Source: Novosphingobium sp. FKTRR1
GTDB lineage: Bacteria; Pseudomonadota; Alphaproteobacteria; Sphingomonadales; Sphingomonadaceae
Direction of reading: 5' to 3'
Assembly (NCBI RefSeq): GCF_020404405.1
Contig: NZ_JAIZDA010000013.1
Span: forward strand, 57,022-121,021
Length of the DNA stretch: 64,000 nt
The notes under the pieces: model-generated
Seen by the model: only the letters and a program-made list of their open reading frames with translations
Databases searched by the model: none
Told to the model about the DNA's origin: nothing
Program-made: the position numbers and the translations under genes
Shown: positions 19,443 to 28,824 of the stretch, one piece after another
Position numbering within the stretch: the first letter of the stretch is position 1
Layout: each line of letters opens with the position of its first letter

Positions 19443-22193
19443 ATGACCGACTGGACCCACGCGCTGCACCGCGCCCGCACCCACGCGCCGTTCCTGTGCC
19501 GCGCGCTGGATCGGCGGCCAGACCTTGGCGAATTGCTGGCGGCGGGGGATTCGAATGCCGCGCTGGAACAGGCCCTGCGCAGCGGGGACGGGGTGGACGA
19601 TATCGGCGTGGCGCTGCGGCGCGAGCGGCTGGCGCTCAGCCTCGTGCTGGCCATCGGCGATCTGGCCGGGGCCTTCGACCTTGCCGCGGTGACAGGCGCG
19701 CTGTCCGCGCTGGCCGACCGCGCGCTCGATGCCGCTATCGCCGCCGCCATCCGCCGCCGCGTGCCCGATGCCGCGTGGGAAGACGGCGCATCGGGATTTG
19801 CCGCCATCGCGCTGGGCAAGCACGGTGCGCGCGAGTTGAACTATTCGTCCGATATCGACCCGATCCTGCTCTACGATCCCGACCGCCTGCCCCGGCGAGA
19901 GCGCGACGATCCGGGCGAGGCGGCCGACCGGGTGGCGCGCGCGGTGGTCGAAATCCTCAGCCGCGTGACCGATGAAGGCCACGTCTTTCGCGTCGATCTG
20001 CGGTTGCGCCCGGCCTCCGAGATCAGCCCGCTGGCGCTGTCGTTCGACGCGGCGATCGGCCATTACGAATCGAGCGCGCTGCCGTGGGAGCGCGCCGCCT
20101 ATATTCGCGCGCGCGCTGCGGCAGGCGACGTTTCGGCGGGCAGCGCCTTTCTCGACACGATCCGCCCGTTCGTATGGCGGCGCAGTCTCGACTTCGGCGC
20201 GATCGACGAGATCGGGCGGCTCGCCCGGCGCATCCGCGACCACTACGCCGGCGGGCAAGCGGTCGGGCCGGGCTATGACCTCAAGCGCGGGCGCGGCGGC
20301 ATCCGCGAGGTCGAATTCTTCGCCCAGACGCACCAGTTGATCCATGGCGGGCGCAACCCGGCGCTGCGGCTGCGCGGCACCCGCGCCGCGCTCGATGCAC
20401 TCAGCACGGCGGGGATCATCGATGCCGACGATGCGAAGGTGCTGGGCGAAAGCTATGACCGGCTGCGCACGCTGGAGCACCGGTTGCAGATGGTCGCCGA
20501 CCAGCAGACTCACAGCCTGCCGACCAGCCCCGCCGCGCTGGACAACGTGGCGGCGCTGGAGGGCTTGGCCAACGGCGGCGCGCTGGTCGACGAACTGGCG
20601 GCGATTTCCGAACGCGTCGGCACGCGGTTCGACGCGCTGATCGCGGCCTATGAACCCAGCGGCGCGGTGGCCGTCGTGGCCATTCCCGATCAGGAGGACG
20701 CCGCGCCTGAAACCGCGCCCGAGAGCACACCCTTGGCGCAGGAACTGGCCGCGCTGGGCTTTGCCGATGCCGATGCGCTGGCCACGCGGATCGCGGCCTG
20801 GGGCAATGGCCAGTACCGCGCGCTGCGCAGCGAGGCGGCGCGCGCCGCCTTTGCCCGCTGCCGCCCGGCGCTGCTGCGCGCGCTGGCCGCCGCACCCGAT
20901 CCGGCGCGCGCCTTGTTGCGCTGGGAGGGGCTGCTTGCCGGATTGCCCAGCGCGATCAATGTGTTCCGCCTGCTGGAAGCGCGCCCGGCGCTGTTCGGCG
21001 TGGTCATGCGCGTGCTCGCCCATGCGCCGGTGCTGGCCGACGAACTGGCCCGCCGCGCCGACTTGCTCGACACACTGATCGACCACAGCGCCTTTGACTT
21101 GCCCGGCAGCGTCGCGACCATCGCCGCCACGCTCGCCACGCGCGAAACCGGCGACGATTACCAGCGCCTGCTCGACGCGGTGCGCCGCAAGGTCGGCGAA
21201 CTGCGCTTCACGCTGGGGGTGCAACTGATCGAACACCGCCGCGATCCGCTGGCCATCGCCGCCGCATTGTCGCGCGTGGCCGAAGCCACGCTGGGCGTGC
21301 TGGCCGACGCCGCGGCGCAGGAATTCGCGCGCGTGCATGGCGCCATCCCCGATGGCCGGCTGGTGGTGCTGGGCCTCGGCCGACTGGGCGGCGGCGCGCT
21401 GACCCATGCCTCGGACCTCGATCTGATCTATCTGTTCAGCGGCGACCATCTGGCCGAATCCGACGGACCAAGGCCGCTTGGCGGCACGCTCTATTTCAAC
21501 CGTCTGGCGCAGCGGGTCAGCGCCGCGCTATCGGTGCCGACGGCGGCGGGCGCGCTCTATGAAGTCGACACCCGGCTGCGCCCCTCGGGCACGCAAGGGC
21601 CGCTGGCGGTCAGCCTCGACAGCTTTGCCCGCTACCAGCGCGAGGGCGCATGGACGTGGGAGCATATGGCGCTGTGCCGCGCGCGCCCGCTTTATGGCTC
21701 CGCGCAGGACCGTGCGGCGCTGACGGCGATCATCGCGCAAGTGCTTCAGGCCCCGCGCGATCCCGCCACCTTGCGCGCCGACGTGCTCAAGATGCGCGGC
21801 GACATGGCGCGGCACAAACCGGCCAAGGGCCCGCTCGATGTCAAGCTGGCGCGCGGCGGGCTCGTCGATCTGGAATTCATCGTCCACTACCTGCAACTGC
21901 GCGAGCGGGTGGGCGTGGACCCCGACCTTGGCGAGGCTGTCGGCGCGCTCACGCAGGCCGGGCTGCTGCCGCCGGGGCTGCGGGCGGCCTATCACTTGCT
22001 GGCGCGGCTGCTGGTGGTGGTGCGGCTGGTTGCCCCCGACGGCGCCTTTCCGCCAGAGGCGAGCCGTGGCATCGTGGCGCAAGCCTGTGGCGCTGCCGAC
22101 TGGGCCGACCTGCTCGCCGCCATCGCTGCAGCGCGCGCGGCCATCGGCGCGGCATGGCGCCAAGTGTTTGACGAAGAACTGGAGATTGCGTGA
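19443..22193 (+). CDS. glnE: Bifunctional glutamine synthetase adenylyltransferase/adenylyl-removing enzyme
   Basis: Controls glutamine synthetase by adding or removing AMP in response to nitrogen state. The 916-residue protein contains two nucleotidyltransferase domains: the N-terminal one with LGKHGARELNYSSDIDPI near residue 126, and the C-terminal one with LGLGRLGGGALTHASDLDLI near residue 645, each having the G-[AG]-X-E/L-X-S-D-X-D metal motif. A conserved RVDLRLRP or TRLRPSG segment follows each. Length is slightly under the 940-950 of enterobacteria. The stop overlaps the bcp start. Confidence 0.97.
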   Translation: MTDWTHALHRARTHAPFLCRALDRRPDLGELLAAGDSNAALEQALRSGDGVDDIGVALRRERLALSLVLAIGDLAGAFDLAAVTGALSALADRALDAAIAAAIRRRVPDAAWEDGASGFAAIALGKHGARELNYSSDIDPILLYDPDRLPRRERDDPGEAADRVARAVVEILSRVTDEGHVFRVDLRLRPASEISPLALSFDAAIGHYESSALPWERAAYIRARAAAGDVSAGSAFLDTIRPFVWRRSLDFGAIDEIGRLARRIRDHYAGGQAVGPGYDLKRGRGGIREVEFFAQTHQLIHGGRNPALRLRGTRAALDALSTAGIIDADDAKVLGESYDRLRTLEHRLQMVADQQTHSLPTSPAALDNVAALEGLANGGALVDELAAISERVGTRFDALIAAYEPSGAVAVVAIPDQEDAAPETAPESTPLAQELAALGFADADALATRIAAWGNGQYRALRSEAARAAFARCRPALLRALAAAPDPARALLRWEGLLAGLPSAINVFRLLEARPALFGVVMRVLAHAPVLADELARRADLLDTLIDHSAFDLPGSVATIAATLATRETGDDYQRLLDAVRRKVGELRFTLGVQLIEHRRDPLAIAAALSRVAEATLGVLADAAAQEFARVHGAIPDGRLVVLGLGRLGGGALTHASDLDLIYLFSGDHLAESDGPRPLGGTLYFNRLAQRVSAALSVPTAAGALYEVDTRLRPSGTQGPLAVSLDSFARYQREGAWTWEHMALCRARPLYGSAQDRAALTAIIAQVLQAPRDPATLRADVLKMRGDMARHKPAKGPLDVKLARGGLVDLEFIVHYLQLRERVGVDPDLGEAVGALTQAGLLPPGLRAAYHLLARLLVVVRLVAPDGAFPPEASRGIVAQACGAADWADLLAAIAAARAAIGAAWRQVFDEELEIA

Positions 22194-22657
22194 TGACCGT
22201 TTCCCCTGGCGACCCGATCCCCGACATCGCCCTGACCGCGCCCGATGGCAGCACCGTGCGGCCCTCGGACTTTGCCGGAAAGAAGCTCGTCCTGTTCTTC
22301 TATCCCAAGGATGACACCCCCGGCTGCACCACCGAGAACAAGGACTTTTCCGCGTTGGCCGACCAGTTCGCCGCCGCCGGAACCGCGCTGCTCGGCATCA
22401 GCAAGGATCCGCCGAAAAAGCACCAGAAGTTCATCGACAAATATGCCCTCACCGCCCCGCTCGCCAGCGACGCCGAAGAAGGCGGCTTGTCCGACGCGCT
22501 CGGCTTCTGGGCGGAAAAGGCGATGTACGGCAAAACCTACATGGGCATGGTCCGCTCGACCGTGCTGGTCGGCGAAGACGGCCGCATCCTGCGCCTCTGG
22601 GACAAAGTAAAAGTCAAAGGCCACGCCGAGGAAGTGCTCGCGGCGGCACGGGGGTAA
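22193..22657 (+). CDS. bcp: Thioredoxin-dependent thiol peroxidase (BCP-type peroxiredoxin)
   Basis: Reduces peroxides using thioredoxin. The 154-residue protein has the peroxiredoxin motif YPKDDTPGCTTE with the peroxidatic cysteine near residue 45, and a C-terminal region with VRSTVLVGEDGRI. The resolving cysteine of typical BCP (five residues on) is absent; position 50 is N/K. It starts at the ATG within the glnE stop (TGATG), so the two are translationally coupled. Confidence 0.92.
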   Translation: MTVSPGDPIPDIALTAPDGSTVRPSDFAGKKLVLFFYPKDDTPGCTTENKDFSALADQFAAAGTALLGISKDPPKKHQKFIDKYALTAPLASDAEEGGLSDALGFWAEKAMYGKTYMGMVRSTVLVGEDGRILRLWDKVKVKGHAEEVLAAARG

Positions 22658-22666
22658 GCAAAATCC

Positions 22667-22715
22667 TCCCCCACCAGGGGAGGGGACCGCCGGAACGGCG
22701 GTGGCGGGGGCTGGC
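22667..22715. repeat. G/C palindromic intergenic element
   Basis: Two adjacent hairpins follow bcp: a cctcccc/ggggagg-type stem and ccgccg..cggcgg. The same kind of palindrome recurs at 29760-29965 and 14929, suggesting a dispersed REP-like family. Confidence 0.5.
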
Positions 22716-22836
22716 CGGCGTGGTGCGCGTGACACCATGGGCTAGCCGCCCAATTGACGTTGGGGTCGTCGATAAACTCGATGCCAATTGGCAGTTTTCC
22801 CTTTGCCCAACGAGCAATTGATAATATCAATTCGGT

Positions 22837-23544
22837 ATGCGCGCAGCAGAGCGAATGGACCTATTGGAGAAAGTCGGCACTGAATTGCAGCGCCGATACA
22901 CATTCACCGACATCGATGCATTCTTTGCTGCAGCGAACGTACCGACCGCCAACATCGATGGATGGGGCGGGGCGAACAGTAAACGGGTTTATGCAAAGGC
23001 CGTGCTGGCGCGCGTTCCTGAGGAAATCCTCCTCCGTGTGGCTAGTGAACTGGATCTCTTGCTTCCCGAGGCGTTCAGCGAGGTCACTCCACCTGCACAT
23101 TGGCAGGGAACAAAGTCGTTCCGTCTATTCATTTCCCATGTTTCAAAAGACAAGGCGATAGCCACTCGTCTGAAAGGTGCGCTTACCCAATACGATATCG
23201 CTGGCTTCGTTGCGCACGAAGACATCCTTCCTACGTTAGTCTGGCAAGACGAGATCGAACGTGGACTTAAGTCTATGGATGCACTGATCGCAATTCATAC
23301 GGTTGGTTTCAAGGATTCAACCTGGTGCCAGCAGGAGGTAGGATTCGCCCTCGGTCGCGGTACGAAGGTAATCTCGCTTAAGATGACCGAAGACCCGACA
23401 GGTTTTATCGGAAAGCACCAAGCACTCCCGCGCCAAAGCCGAACGGCTGAACAAATTGCAGAAGAAGTCGACAGACTGCTCAGCGAGGATCCTCGAACAA
23501 AAGTGCGCCTGCTGGAAGCGAAGGTATCGGCCATCCCTTTCTGA
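22837..23544 (+). CDS. TIR-domain protein, probable antiviral effector
   Basis: A 235-residue protein. Residues 1-85 are helical and resemble the AbiJ-type N-terminal domain found on abortive-infection proteins (FTDIDAFFAAANV, RVPEEILLRVASELDL); this similarity is tentative. Residues 93-200 form a TIR domain with FRLFISHVSKDK, IAGFVAHEDI, and STWCQQEVGFALGRG, where Glu167 occupies the NADase catalytic position. Bacterial TIR domains degrade NAD or make cyclic signalling nucleotides on phage infection. Base composition is lower in G/C than its neighbours, consistent with acquisition. No second defence gene adjoins it. ATG at 22837 or 22855; neither has a strong Shine-Dalgarno box. Confidence 0.85.
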   Translation: MRAAERMDLLEKVGTELQRRYTFTDIDAFFAAANVPTANIDGWGGANSKRVYAKAVLARVPEEILLRVASELDLLLPEAFSEVTPPAHWQGTKSFRLFISHVSKDKAIATRLKGALTQYDIAGFVAHEDILPTLVWQDEIERGLKSMDALIAIHTVGFKDSTWCQQEVGFALGRGTKVISLKMTEDPTGFIGKHQALPRQSRTAEQIAEEVDRLLSEDPRTKVRLLEAKVSAIPF

Positions 23545-23719
23545 ATTTTGCTGAAAGCGCAGAATTCGCAAATTTTCGGCGTGGATCGTGCGTGAGGCCG
23601 AATCAAATTAAGCTTCACATATTCCCGCGCGGCTTGAACTCATCATCACGACCACCCCCTCCACTAGGGTCACGATCGTCCCACTTGCCTCCCCCGCCCG
23701 GCTGCGCCATCCGCGCGTC

Positions 23720-24517
23720 ATGACCGCCACCCCATCCGTATCATCCGCAATCCGCGCCGCCATGCTCACGCCCGAGCCGACGGCCAAGGCGTTTGCGACG
23801 CGGGCGGTGGCGCGCGACTGGGCGGCGGGGCGGCTGGCGTTCGCGTTCGATTGCGCGATGCCCGATGTGCCCGCCCGGCCTGATCGGCCCGAGCTGCTGG
23901 CACCCAATGCCATGCCCAAGCGCGGGCGCGGCGGGTCGGAGCGGGGACGCACCGCGCTGCTCCACGCGCTGGCGCACATCGAGTTCGTGGCGATCGATCT
24001 GGCACTCGATGCCGCCGGGCGCTTTGGCGGCGAACGCGGCCCGCAGTTCGTGTCCGACTGGCTGGGCGTTGCGGCGGACGAGGCGATGCACTTTGCCTTG
24101 CTCGCCCGTCGCCTGCGCACGTTGGGCAGCTTCTATGGCGCCATGCCCGCGCACGACGGCTTGTGGGAGGCCGCGACCGAGACCGCACACGACGTGGCAG
24201 CGCGGCTGGCGATCGTGCCGATGGTGCTCGAAGCGCGCGGGCTGGACGTGACGCCGGTAACCATCGAACGGTTTGAGGCAGCGGGCGATCACCGCTCGGC
24301 GCGCATCCTCCAGCGCATTTTTGACGACGAAATCCGCCATGTGCGCTTCGGCACATCGCACTTCGTCGCGCTCTGCGAAGAACGCGGCGAATCACCGCCC
24401 GCCATGTGGAAAACACTGGTCCGCAGGCATTTCAGGGGGGCTGTTAAGCCACCGTTCAACGACTCGGCGCGGGCCATGGCCGGTCTGTCGTACGATTTCC
24501 TTGCAGGGGTTGCTTGA
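23720..24517 (+). CDS. DUF455 ferritin-like protein
   Basis: A 265-residue all-helical protein of the DUF455 family, a ferritin-like four-helix bundle. Metal-ligand positions are visible as HALAHIEFVAIDLALD near residue 82, ADEAMHFALL near 119, LEARGLD near 169, and DDEIRHVRFG near 199. Sequence similarity to tRNA-(ms2io6A)-hydroxylase-like proteins is fold-level only. Function is unknown. It stands alone, with 175 bases of intergenic DNA upstream. Confidence 0.85.
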   Translation: MTATPSVSSAIRAAMLTPEPTAKAFATRAVARDWAAGRLAFAFDCAMPDVPARPDRPELLAPNAMPKRGRGGSERGRTALLHALAHIEFVAIDLALDAAGRFGGERGPQFVSDWLGVAADEAMHFALLARRLRTLGSFYGAMPAHDGLWEAATETAHDVAARLAIVPMVLEARGLDVTPVTIERFEAAGDHRSARILQRIFDDEIRHVRFGTSHFVALCEERGESPPAMWKTLVRRHFRGAVKPPFNDSARAMAGLSYDFLAGVA

Positions 24518-24703
24518 TCGCAACACCTCGGAATACCCCTACGTCGTCAGATCGGCGGGGGGTTCCGTTCAATCTCGACACGGCCGGTGATGACCTTTTC
24601 AATGGGTCATCACGGGTTGCGCAACGGGGTAAAGCCGTTCGCGAACAGGTTGCCGAAACAGGCATCCGGCGCGAAGGGACAACACAAGGTTGATCGGGTC
24701 GTA

Positions 24704-25456
24704 ATGCTGCATCACCAGTTTCTTCGTTCCGCGCTCGGCGCCACGCTCGCCGCAGCCATCTGCATCATCGCCACCCCGGCCAGCGCCAACAGCGCCGCAT
24801 CTGCCGACATCGCCGCGCCGCTGCGCGCTGCCGAAGCCGCCCGCAACGGTGTTTCCGCCCCCGAACACGACAACGAATTCAGCATGCTGTTCGCCAGCTG
24901 GAAGTCGCTCGATGGCGGCGTTCTGGGCGCCAACGCCTGGGGCAGCAGCGCTGCCGGCAATGGCGAAGTGTCGATCCCGATGCTCGTGCCCGTCACCAGC
25001 AACCGCGGCACCAGCAGCAACTTCGGCATGCGCATCCACCCGGTGCTCGGCGGTTACCGCGCGCACAAGGGCGTCGATCTGCCCGCAACCACCGGCACCC
25101 CGATCCACGCCACGGCTGACGGCACCGTTGCCCGCGCCGACTGGTTCGGCGGCTATGGCCTTTATGTCCAGCTTGAACATGGCGCCAACCTGCAGACCCG
25201 TTATGGCCACATGTCGCGCATCGCCGTGGCTGAGGGTCAGCGCGTGCACAAGGGTGACGTGATCGGCTACGTCGGTTCGACCGGCCGCTCCACCGGCGCG
25301 CATCTGCACTATGAAGTGCGCATCGCGGGCGAAGCGGTGAACCCGGTGCCCTACATGCAGGTGGCGCAGGACATGGCGCAAACCTCCAGTCTGGCCGCAG
25401 TTTCCACCGACGGCGTCAGCAATACGCGTCTCGCCAGCCTTGACGGCGTGCGCTGA
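24704..25456 (+). CDS. M23 (LytM-type) peptidoglycan endopeptidase
   Basis: A 250-residue secreted protein. The signal peptide covers about residues 1-29 (RSALGATLAAAICIIATPASA). A peptidase-M23 domain spans roughly 95-225 with zinc ligands in HPVLGGYRAHKGVDL and the terminal HLHYEVR. The second H-X-H is present, so it could be active; many such proteins instead activate amidases. The ATG at 24704 is preferred; the frame is open for 39 codons upstream but lacks an export signal there. A strong terminator follows at 25536. Confidence 0.9.
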   Translation: MLHHQFLRSALGATLAAAICIIATPASANSAASADIAAPLRAAEAARNGVSAPEHDNEFSMLFASWKSLDGGVLGANAWGSSAAGNGEVSIPMLVPVTSNRGTSSNFGMRIHPVLGGYRAHKGVDLPATTGTPIHATADGTVARADWFGGYGLYVQLEHGANLQTRYGHMSRIAVAEGQRVHKGDVIGYVGSTGRSTGAHLHYEVRIAGEAVNPVPYMQVAQDMAQTSSLAAVSTDGVSNTRLASLDGVR

Positions 25457-25535
25457 TCGATTAAGCTGCCGTTCACACCAAAGCCGGAGCGCGCAAAGCA
25501 CGCACGGTTCCATATGCATCTTGGAGAGGATGCGG

Positions 25536-25563
25536 AAAAAGGCGGCGGCAATGCCGCCTTTTT
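25536..25563 (+). terminator. Rho-independent terminator
   Basis: A perfect 11-bp stem (25536-25546 with 25553-25563, 6-base loop ggcaat) whose arms end in five A and five T, so it can work on either strand. It lies about 80 bases after the M23 peptidase stop. Confidence 0.85.
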
Positions 25564-25606
25564 CTTGCCCGCCCTGTTCTTGCCCGCCAGTTTTCTTGCC
25601 CCCGGT
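25562..25606. repeat. Short tandem repeat
   Basis: Three near-identical copies of a 15-base unit beginning ttcttgccc start at 25562, 25577 and 25593, directly behind the terminator. Nothing else is seen in the remaining stretch to about 25790. Confidence 0.5.
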
Positions 25607-25796
25607 CTTAAGACCGCAGCGCTATTCGGTCGCGGGTGCTTGTCGAATTGGCCCGGCATTCAGGGTGACGCACGCCTGATCGCGCGCTTTTGGTGATGTG
25701 CCGTCTCCCGCCACCATGATCCGGCCCGGAAATGCCACGTTCCGTCAATTCTCGCGGGCATTTTTGGCAAGTCGTGCTGCGAATCCTGTTGCATGA

Positions 25797-25814
25797 TTTA
25801 ATCGGGCAATTAAA
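25797..25814. promoter_or_regulatory. Candidate operator upstream of the CoA ligase
   Basis: A perfect palindrome tttaat-(6)-attaaa, 45 bases before the CoA-ligase start. It is A/T-rich in a GC-rich setting, as expected for a repressor site or promoter. The regulator is not in the window. Confidence 0.4.
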
Positions 25815-25858
25815 CTCTCGCCCCAAGCGGTCCAGCCGCAAGGACAGAGAGGATGCCG

Positions 25859-27400
25859 ATGTCACAGTTCCACCCCCACTTCCATGCGCAGACCAACCCC
25901 GACAAGCCCGCCGTGATCATGGGGCTGTCAGGCGAAGTCGTGACGTATGGCGAGCTTGACGCCAGCAGCAACCGCGTGGCGCAACTGCTGCGCGCGCGCG
26001 GGATCGGTGTGGGCGACACGGTGGCGCTGTGCTTCGACAACACCGCCACGTTCTTTTCGCTGTGCTGGGGCGCGCAGCGCGCGGGCGTCGTCTACGTGGC
26101 GATCTCCAGCCGCCTGACCGCCCCCGAAATCGCCTACATCGCGCAGGACAGCGGCGCCAAGCTACTGATCAGCACGCAGAAACTGGCCGCCGTGCTTGAC
26201 GAAGTGGCCGCGCTCGCCCCCGCGTTGCCGCAATTGCGGCTCGATGGCGCGGGCGATCAGTGCCTCAAGACCGCGCTCGCCGCGCATCCCGCACATCCCG
26301 TGGCCGACGAGCGCGCCGGGGTCGACATGCTCTATTCCAGCGGTACCACCGGCAAGCCCAAGGGCGTGCGCGTGCCGCTGCCCGAAGTGCCCGACATCGG
26401 CGCCTCCAACGGCTTGATGGAACTGGCCGCGGCGGCCTTCGGGTTCAGTTCGGACAGCATCTATCTCTCGCCCGCGCCGCTCTATCACGCGGCGCCGCTG
26501 CGCTGGTCGATGACCGTGCACCGGCTCGGCGGCACCGTGGTCTGCATGGAAAAGTTCGACCCGGAAACCGCGCTCGAACTGATCGAGCGTCACAAGGTGA
26601 CGTGCAGCCAATGGGTGCCGACGCACTTCGTCCGCATGCTCAAACTGCCCGAGGATGTGCGCACCAAGTACGACCTGTCCACGCTGAAATGCGCGGTTCA
26701 CGCCGCCGCGCCGTGCCCGGTTCCGGTCAAGCACGCGATGATCGACTGGTGGGGCCCGGTGCTGATGGAATACTACGCCGGGACCGAGGGCAACGGCTTC
26801 ACCTTCATTTCCAGCCCCGAATGGCTGCAACGCCCCGGCTCGGTCGGGCGCACGCTGCTCGGCATCCTGCACATCTGCGACGAAAACGGCGATGAAGTAC
26901 CTGCGCGCACCGAAGGGCAGGTATTCTTCGAAAGCGAGCACGTCTTCACCTATCACAACGACCCTGAAAAGACACGCGATGCCACCAACAAGCATGGCTG
27001 GACCAGTCTGGGCGATGTGGGTTGGGTGGATGAGGACGGTTACTTGTTCCTGACCGACCGCAAAAGCTTCATGATCATTTCAGGCGGGGTCAACATTTAT
27101 CCGCAAGAGATCGAGAACTTGCTCGTCACCCATCCCAAGGTGGCGGACGTGGCAGTAATCGGTGCGCCCGATCCCGACATGGGGGAAAAGGTCGTCGCGG
27201 TGATCCAGCCCGCCGTTCTGGCCGATGCCGGTCCCGCGCTGGCCGAAGAGCTGGCGGCATGGCTCGCGCCCCAGCTCAGCCGGGTCAAGATGCCGCGCCA
27301 GATCGACTTCCGCGAAGAACTGCCGCGCGAACCCACCGGCAAGCTGTTCAAGCGGTTGCTGCGCGATGAGTACAAGGCCGCCGCCGCTGCGGCTGCCTGA
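25859..27400 (+). CDS. Acyl-CoA synthetase (AMP-binding)
   Basis: A 513-residue ANL-superfamily enzyme that activates a carboxylic acid to its CoA thioester. Motifs: the P-loop YSSGTTGKPKG near residue 160, the adenine-binding YAGTEG near 303, GDVGWVDEDGYLF near 383, DRKSFMIISGG near 397, and the catalytic lysine in PTGKLFKR near the C-terminus. It resembles FadD-type ligases of Sphingomonadales and actinobacteria acting on steroid or terpenoid acids; the substrate is not assigned. The ATG at 25859 has AGAGAGG 6 bases upstream; the ATG two codons earlier would have no spacing. A P450 follows after 44 bases. Confidence 0.92.
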   Translation: MSQFHPHFHAQTNPDKPAVIMGLSGEVVTYGELDASSNRVAQLLRARGIGVGDTVALCFDNTATFFSLCWGAQRAGVVYVAISSRLTAPEIAYIAQDSGAKLLISTQKLAAVLDEVAALAPALPQLRLDGAGDQCLKTALAAHPAHPVADERAGVDMLYSSGTTGKPKGVRVPLPEVPDIGASNGLMELAAAAFGFSSDSIYLSPAPLYHAAPLRWSMTVHRLGGTVVCMEKFDPETALELIERHKVTCSQWVPTHFVRMLKLPEDVRTKYDLSTLKCAVHAAAPCPVPVKHAMIDWWGPVLMEYYAGTEGNGFTFISSPEWLQRPGSVGRTLLGILHICDENGDEVPARTEGQVFFESEHVFTYHNDPEKTRDATNKHGWTSLGDVGWVDEDGYLFLTDRKSFMIISGGVNIYPQEIENLLVTHPKVADVAVIGAPDPDMGEKVVAVIQPAVLADAGPALAEELAAWLAPQLSRVKMPRQIDFREELPREPTGKLFKRLLRDEYKAAAAAAA

Positions 27401-27444
27401 GCGTAGCACGCGCCACCCCCTTCCTCCCCAGGAGCGAGCCCCCA

Positions 27445-28761
27445 ATGGCCACCACCACTGCAACCAGCGGCACCGAACGCGTTGTTCCAACCGAAATCGC
27501 CGCCGCCGTCATCGATCCGGCTTCTTATGCCGCGTGGGATCCGCTGCTCGACCAGTTCGACACCTTGCGCGATTCGGGCCTCAGCGTGGCCAAGGCGATC
27601 GCGCCCGACGATAGCCACGAACCATATTGGCTGGTATCCAGCTTTGACGCGGTGATGGCCGCGAGCAAGGACAACCAGACCTTCCTCAACAGTCCCAAGA
27701 GCGCGGTGTTCGCGCTGCGCAGCGGCGATGCGCTGGCGCGTTCGATCACCGGGGGCAGCCCGCATCTGGTGCAATCGCTGGTCCAGATGGATGCGCCCAA
27801 GCATCCGCAACTGCGGCGGCTGACGCAGGACTGGTTCATGCCCAAGAACTTGCGCACGATCGAGGCGCGCACCCGCACGCTGGCCGAACACACCGTCAAT
27901 CGCCTGCTCGACGCGGGCGGCGAAGGCGATTTCACCAAACTGGTGTCCTCGCCCTATCCGCTCCACGTCGTCATGCAGATCCTTGGCGTGCCCGAGGAGG
28001 ACGAGGCGCGGATGCTCGTGCTGACCCAGCAGATGTTCGGCGGGCAGGACGAGGAGCTCAACCAGTCGGGCATCAAGGACTTGCCGCCCGAGATGATCGG
28101 CCAGATCGTGGCGGGTGCGGTCAAGGATTTCGAGGCCTATTTCGCCGCGCTGGCCGCCGAACGGCGCAAGCATCCGACCGACGACGTGGCCACCGTGATC
28201 GCCAACGGCACCATCAACGGCGCCCCGCTGGAGGACCGCGACACCGCCGGATACTACATCATCACCGCCAGCGCGGGGCACGATACCACCAGCGCCTCCA
28301 CCGCCGGAGCGATGCTCGCCCTGGCCCGCGATCCCGAACAGTTCGCGCGGGTCAAGGCCGACCGCAGCCTGCTGTCGGGCATCGTCGAAGAAGCGATCCG
28401 CTGGACCACCCCGGTGCAGCATTTCATGCGTACCGCCGCGCGCGACACCGAACTGGGCGGCCAGAAGATCGCCGAGGGCGACTGGCTGATGCTCAACTAT
28501 GTCGCCGCCAACCACGACCCCGCACGCTTCCCTGATCCGCGCCGGTTCGATGCCGCGCGCACCGAAACTCGCCATCTGGCGTTCGGCGCGGGCGCGCACC
28601 AGTGCCTTGGCCTCCACCTCGCCCGGCTGGAAATGCGCATCCTGTTCGACGTGCTGCTCGACAAGCTGGACAGCGTCGAACTGGCTGGCGAACCCGCACG
28701 CGCGAAGTCGACGTTCGTTGGCGGACTCAAGCGCCTGCCGTTGCGGTGGAAGGCGGCCTGA
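27445..28761 (+). CDS. Cytochrome P450
   Basis: A 438-residue soluble bacterial P450. Visible landmarks are AGHDTTSAS in the I helix (about residue 275), EEAIRW in the K helix (Glu-X-X-Arg), and the haem loop FGAGAHQCLG with the cysteine near 387. ATG at 27445 has an AGGAG box 9 bases upstream. Together with the adjacent CoA ligase it suggests oxidation and activation of a terpenoid, steroid or aliphatic substrate, an inference from linkage. No ferredoxin or reductase gene is nearby, so electrons must come from elsewhere. Confidence 0.93.
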   Translation: MATTTATSGTERVVPTEIAAAVIDPASYAAWDPLLDQFDTLRDSGLSVAKAIAPDDSHEPYWLVSSFDAVMAASKDNQTFLNSPKSAVFALRSGDALARSITGGSPHLVQSLVQMDAPKHPQLRRLTQDWFMPKNLRTIEARTRTLAEHTVNRLLDAGGEGDFTKLVSSPYPLHVVMQILGVPEEDEARMLVLTQQMFGGQDEELNQSGIKDLPPEMIGQIVAGAVKDFEAYFAALAAERRKHPTDDVATVIANGTINGAPLEDRDTAGYYIITASAGHDTTSASTAGAMLALARDPEQFARVKADRSLLSGIVEEAIRWTTPVQHFMRTAARDTELGGQKIAEGDWLMLNYVAANHDPARFPDPRRFDAARTETRHLAFGAGAHQCLGLHLARLEMRILFDVLLDKLDSVELAGEPARAKSTFVGGLKRLPLRWKAA

Positions 28762-28824
28762 GGCAAGAACCGGGCACCCAGCGAGGGCGAGCGCCCTCGC
28801 TGCGTGCCGGGAGTTTGGCGGGCC

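Noticed and set aside
25797..25814. CtrA binding site
   Set aside because: TTAA half-sites are 8 bases apart, not the required 7.
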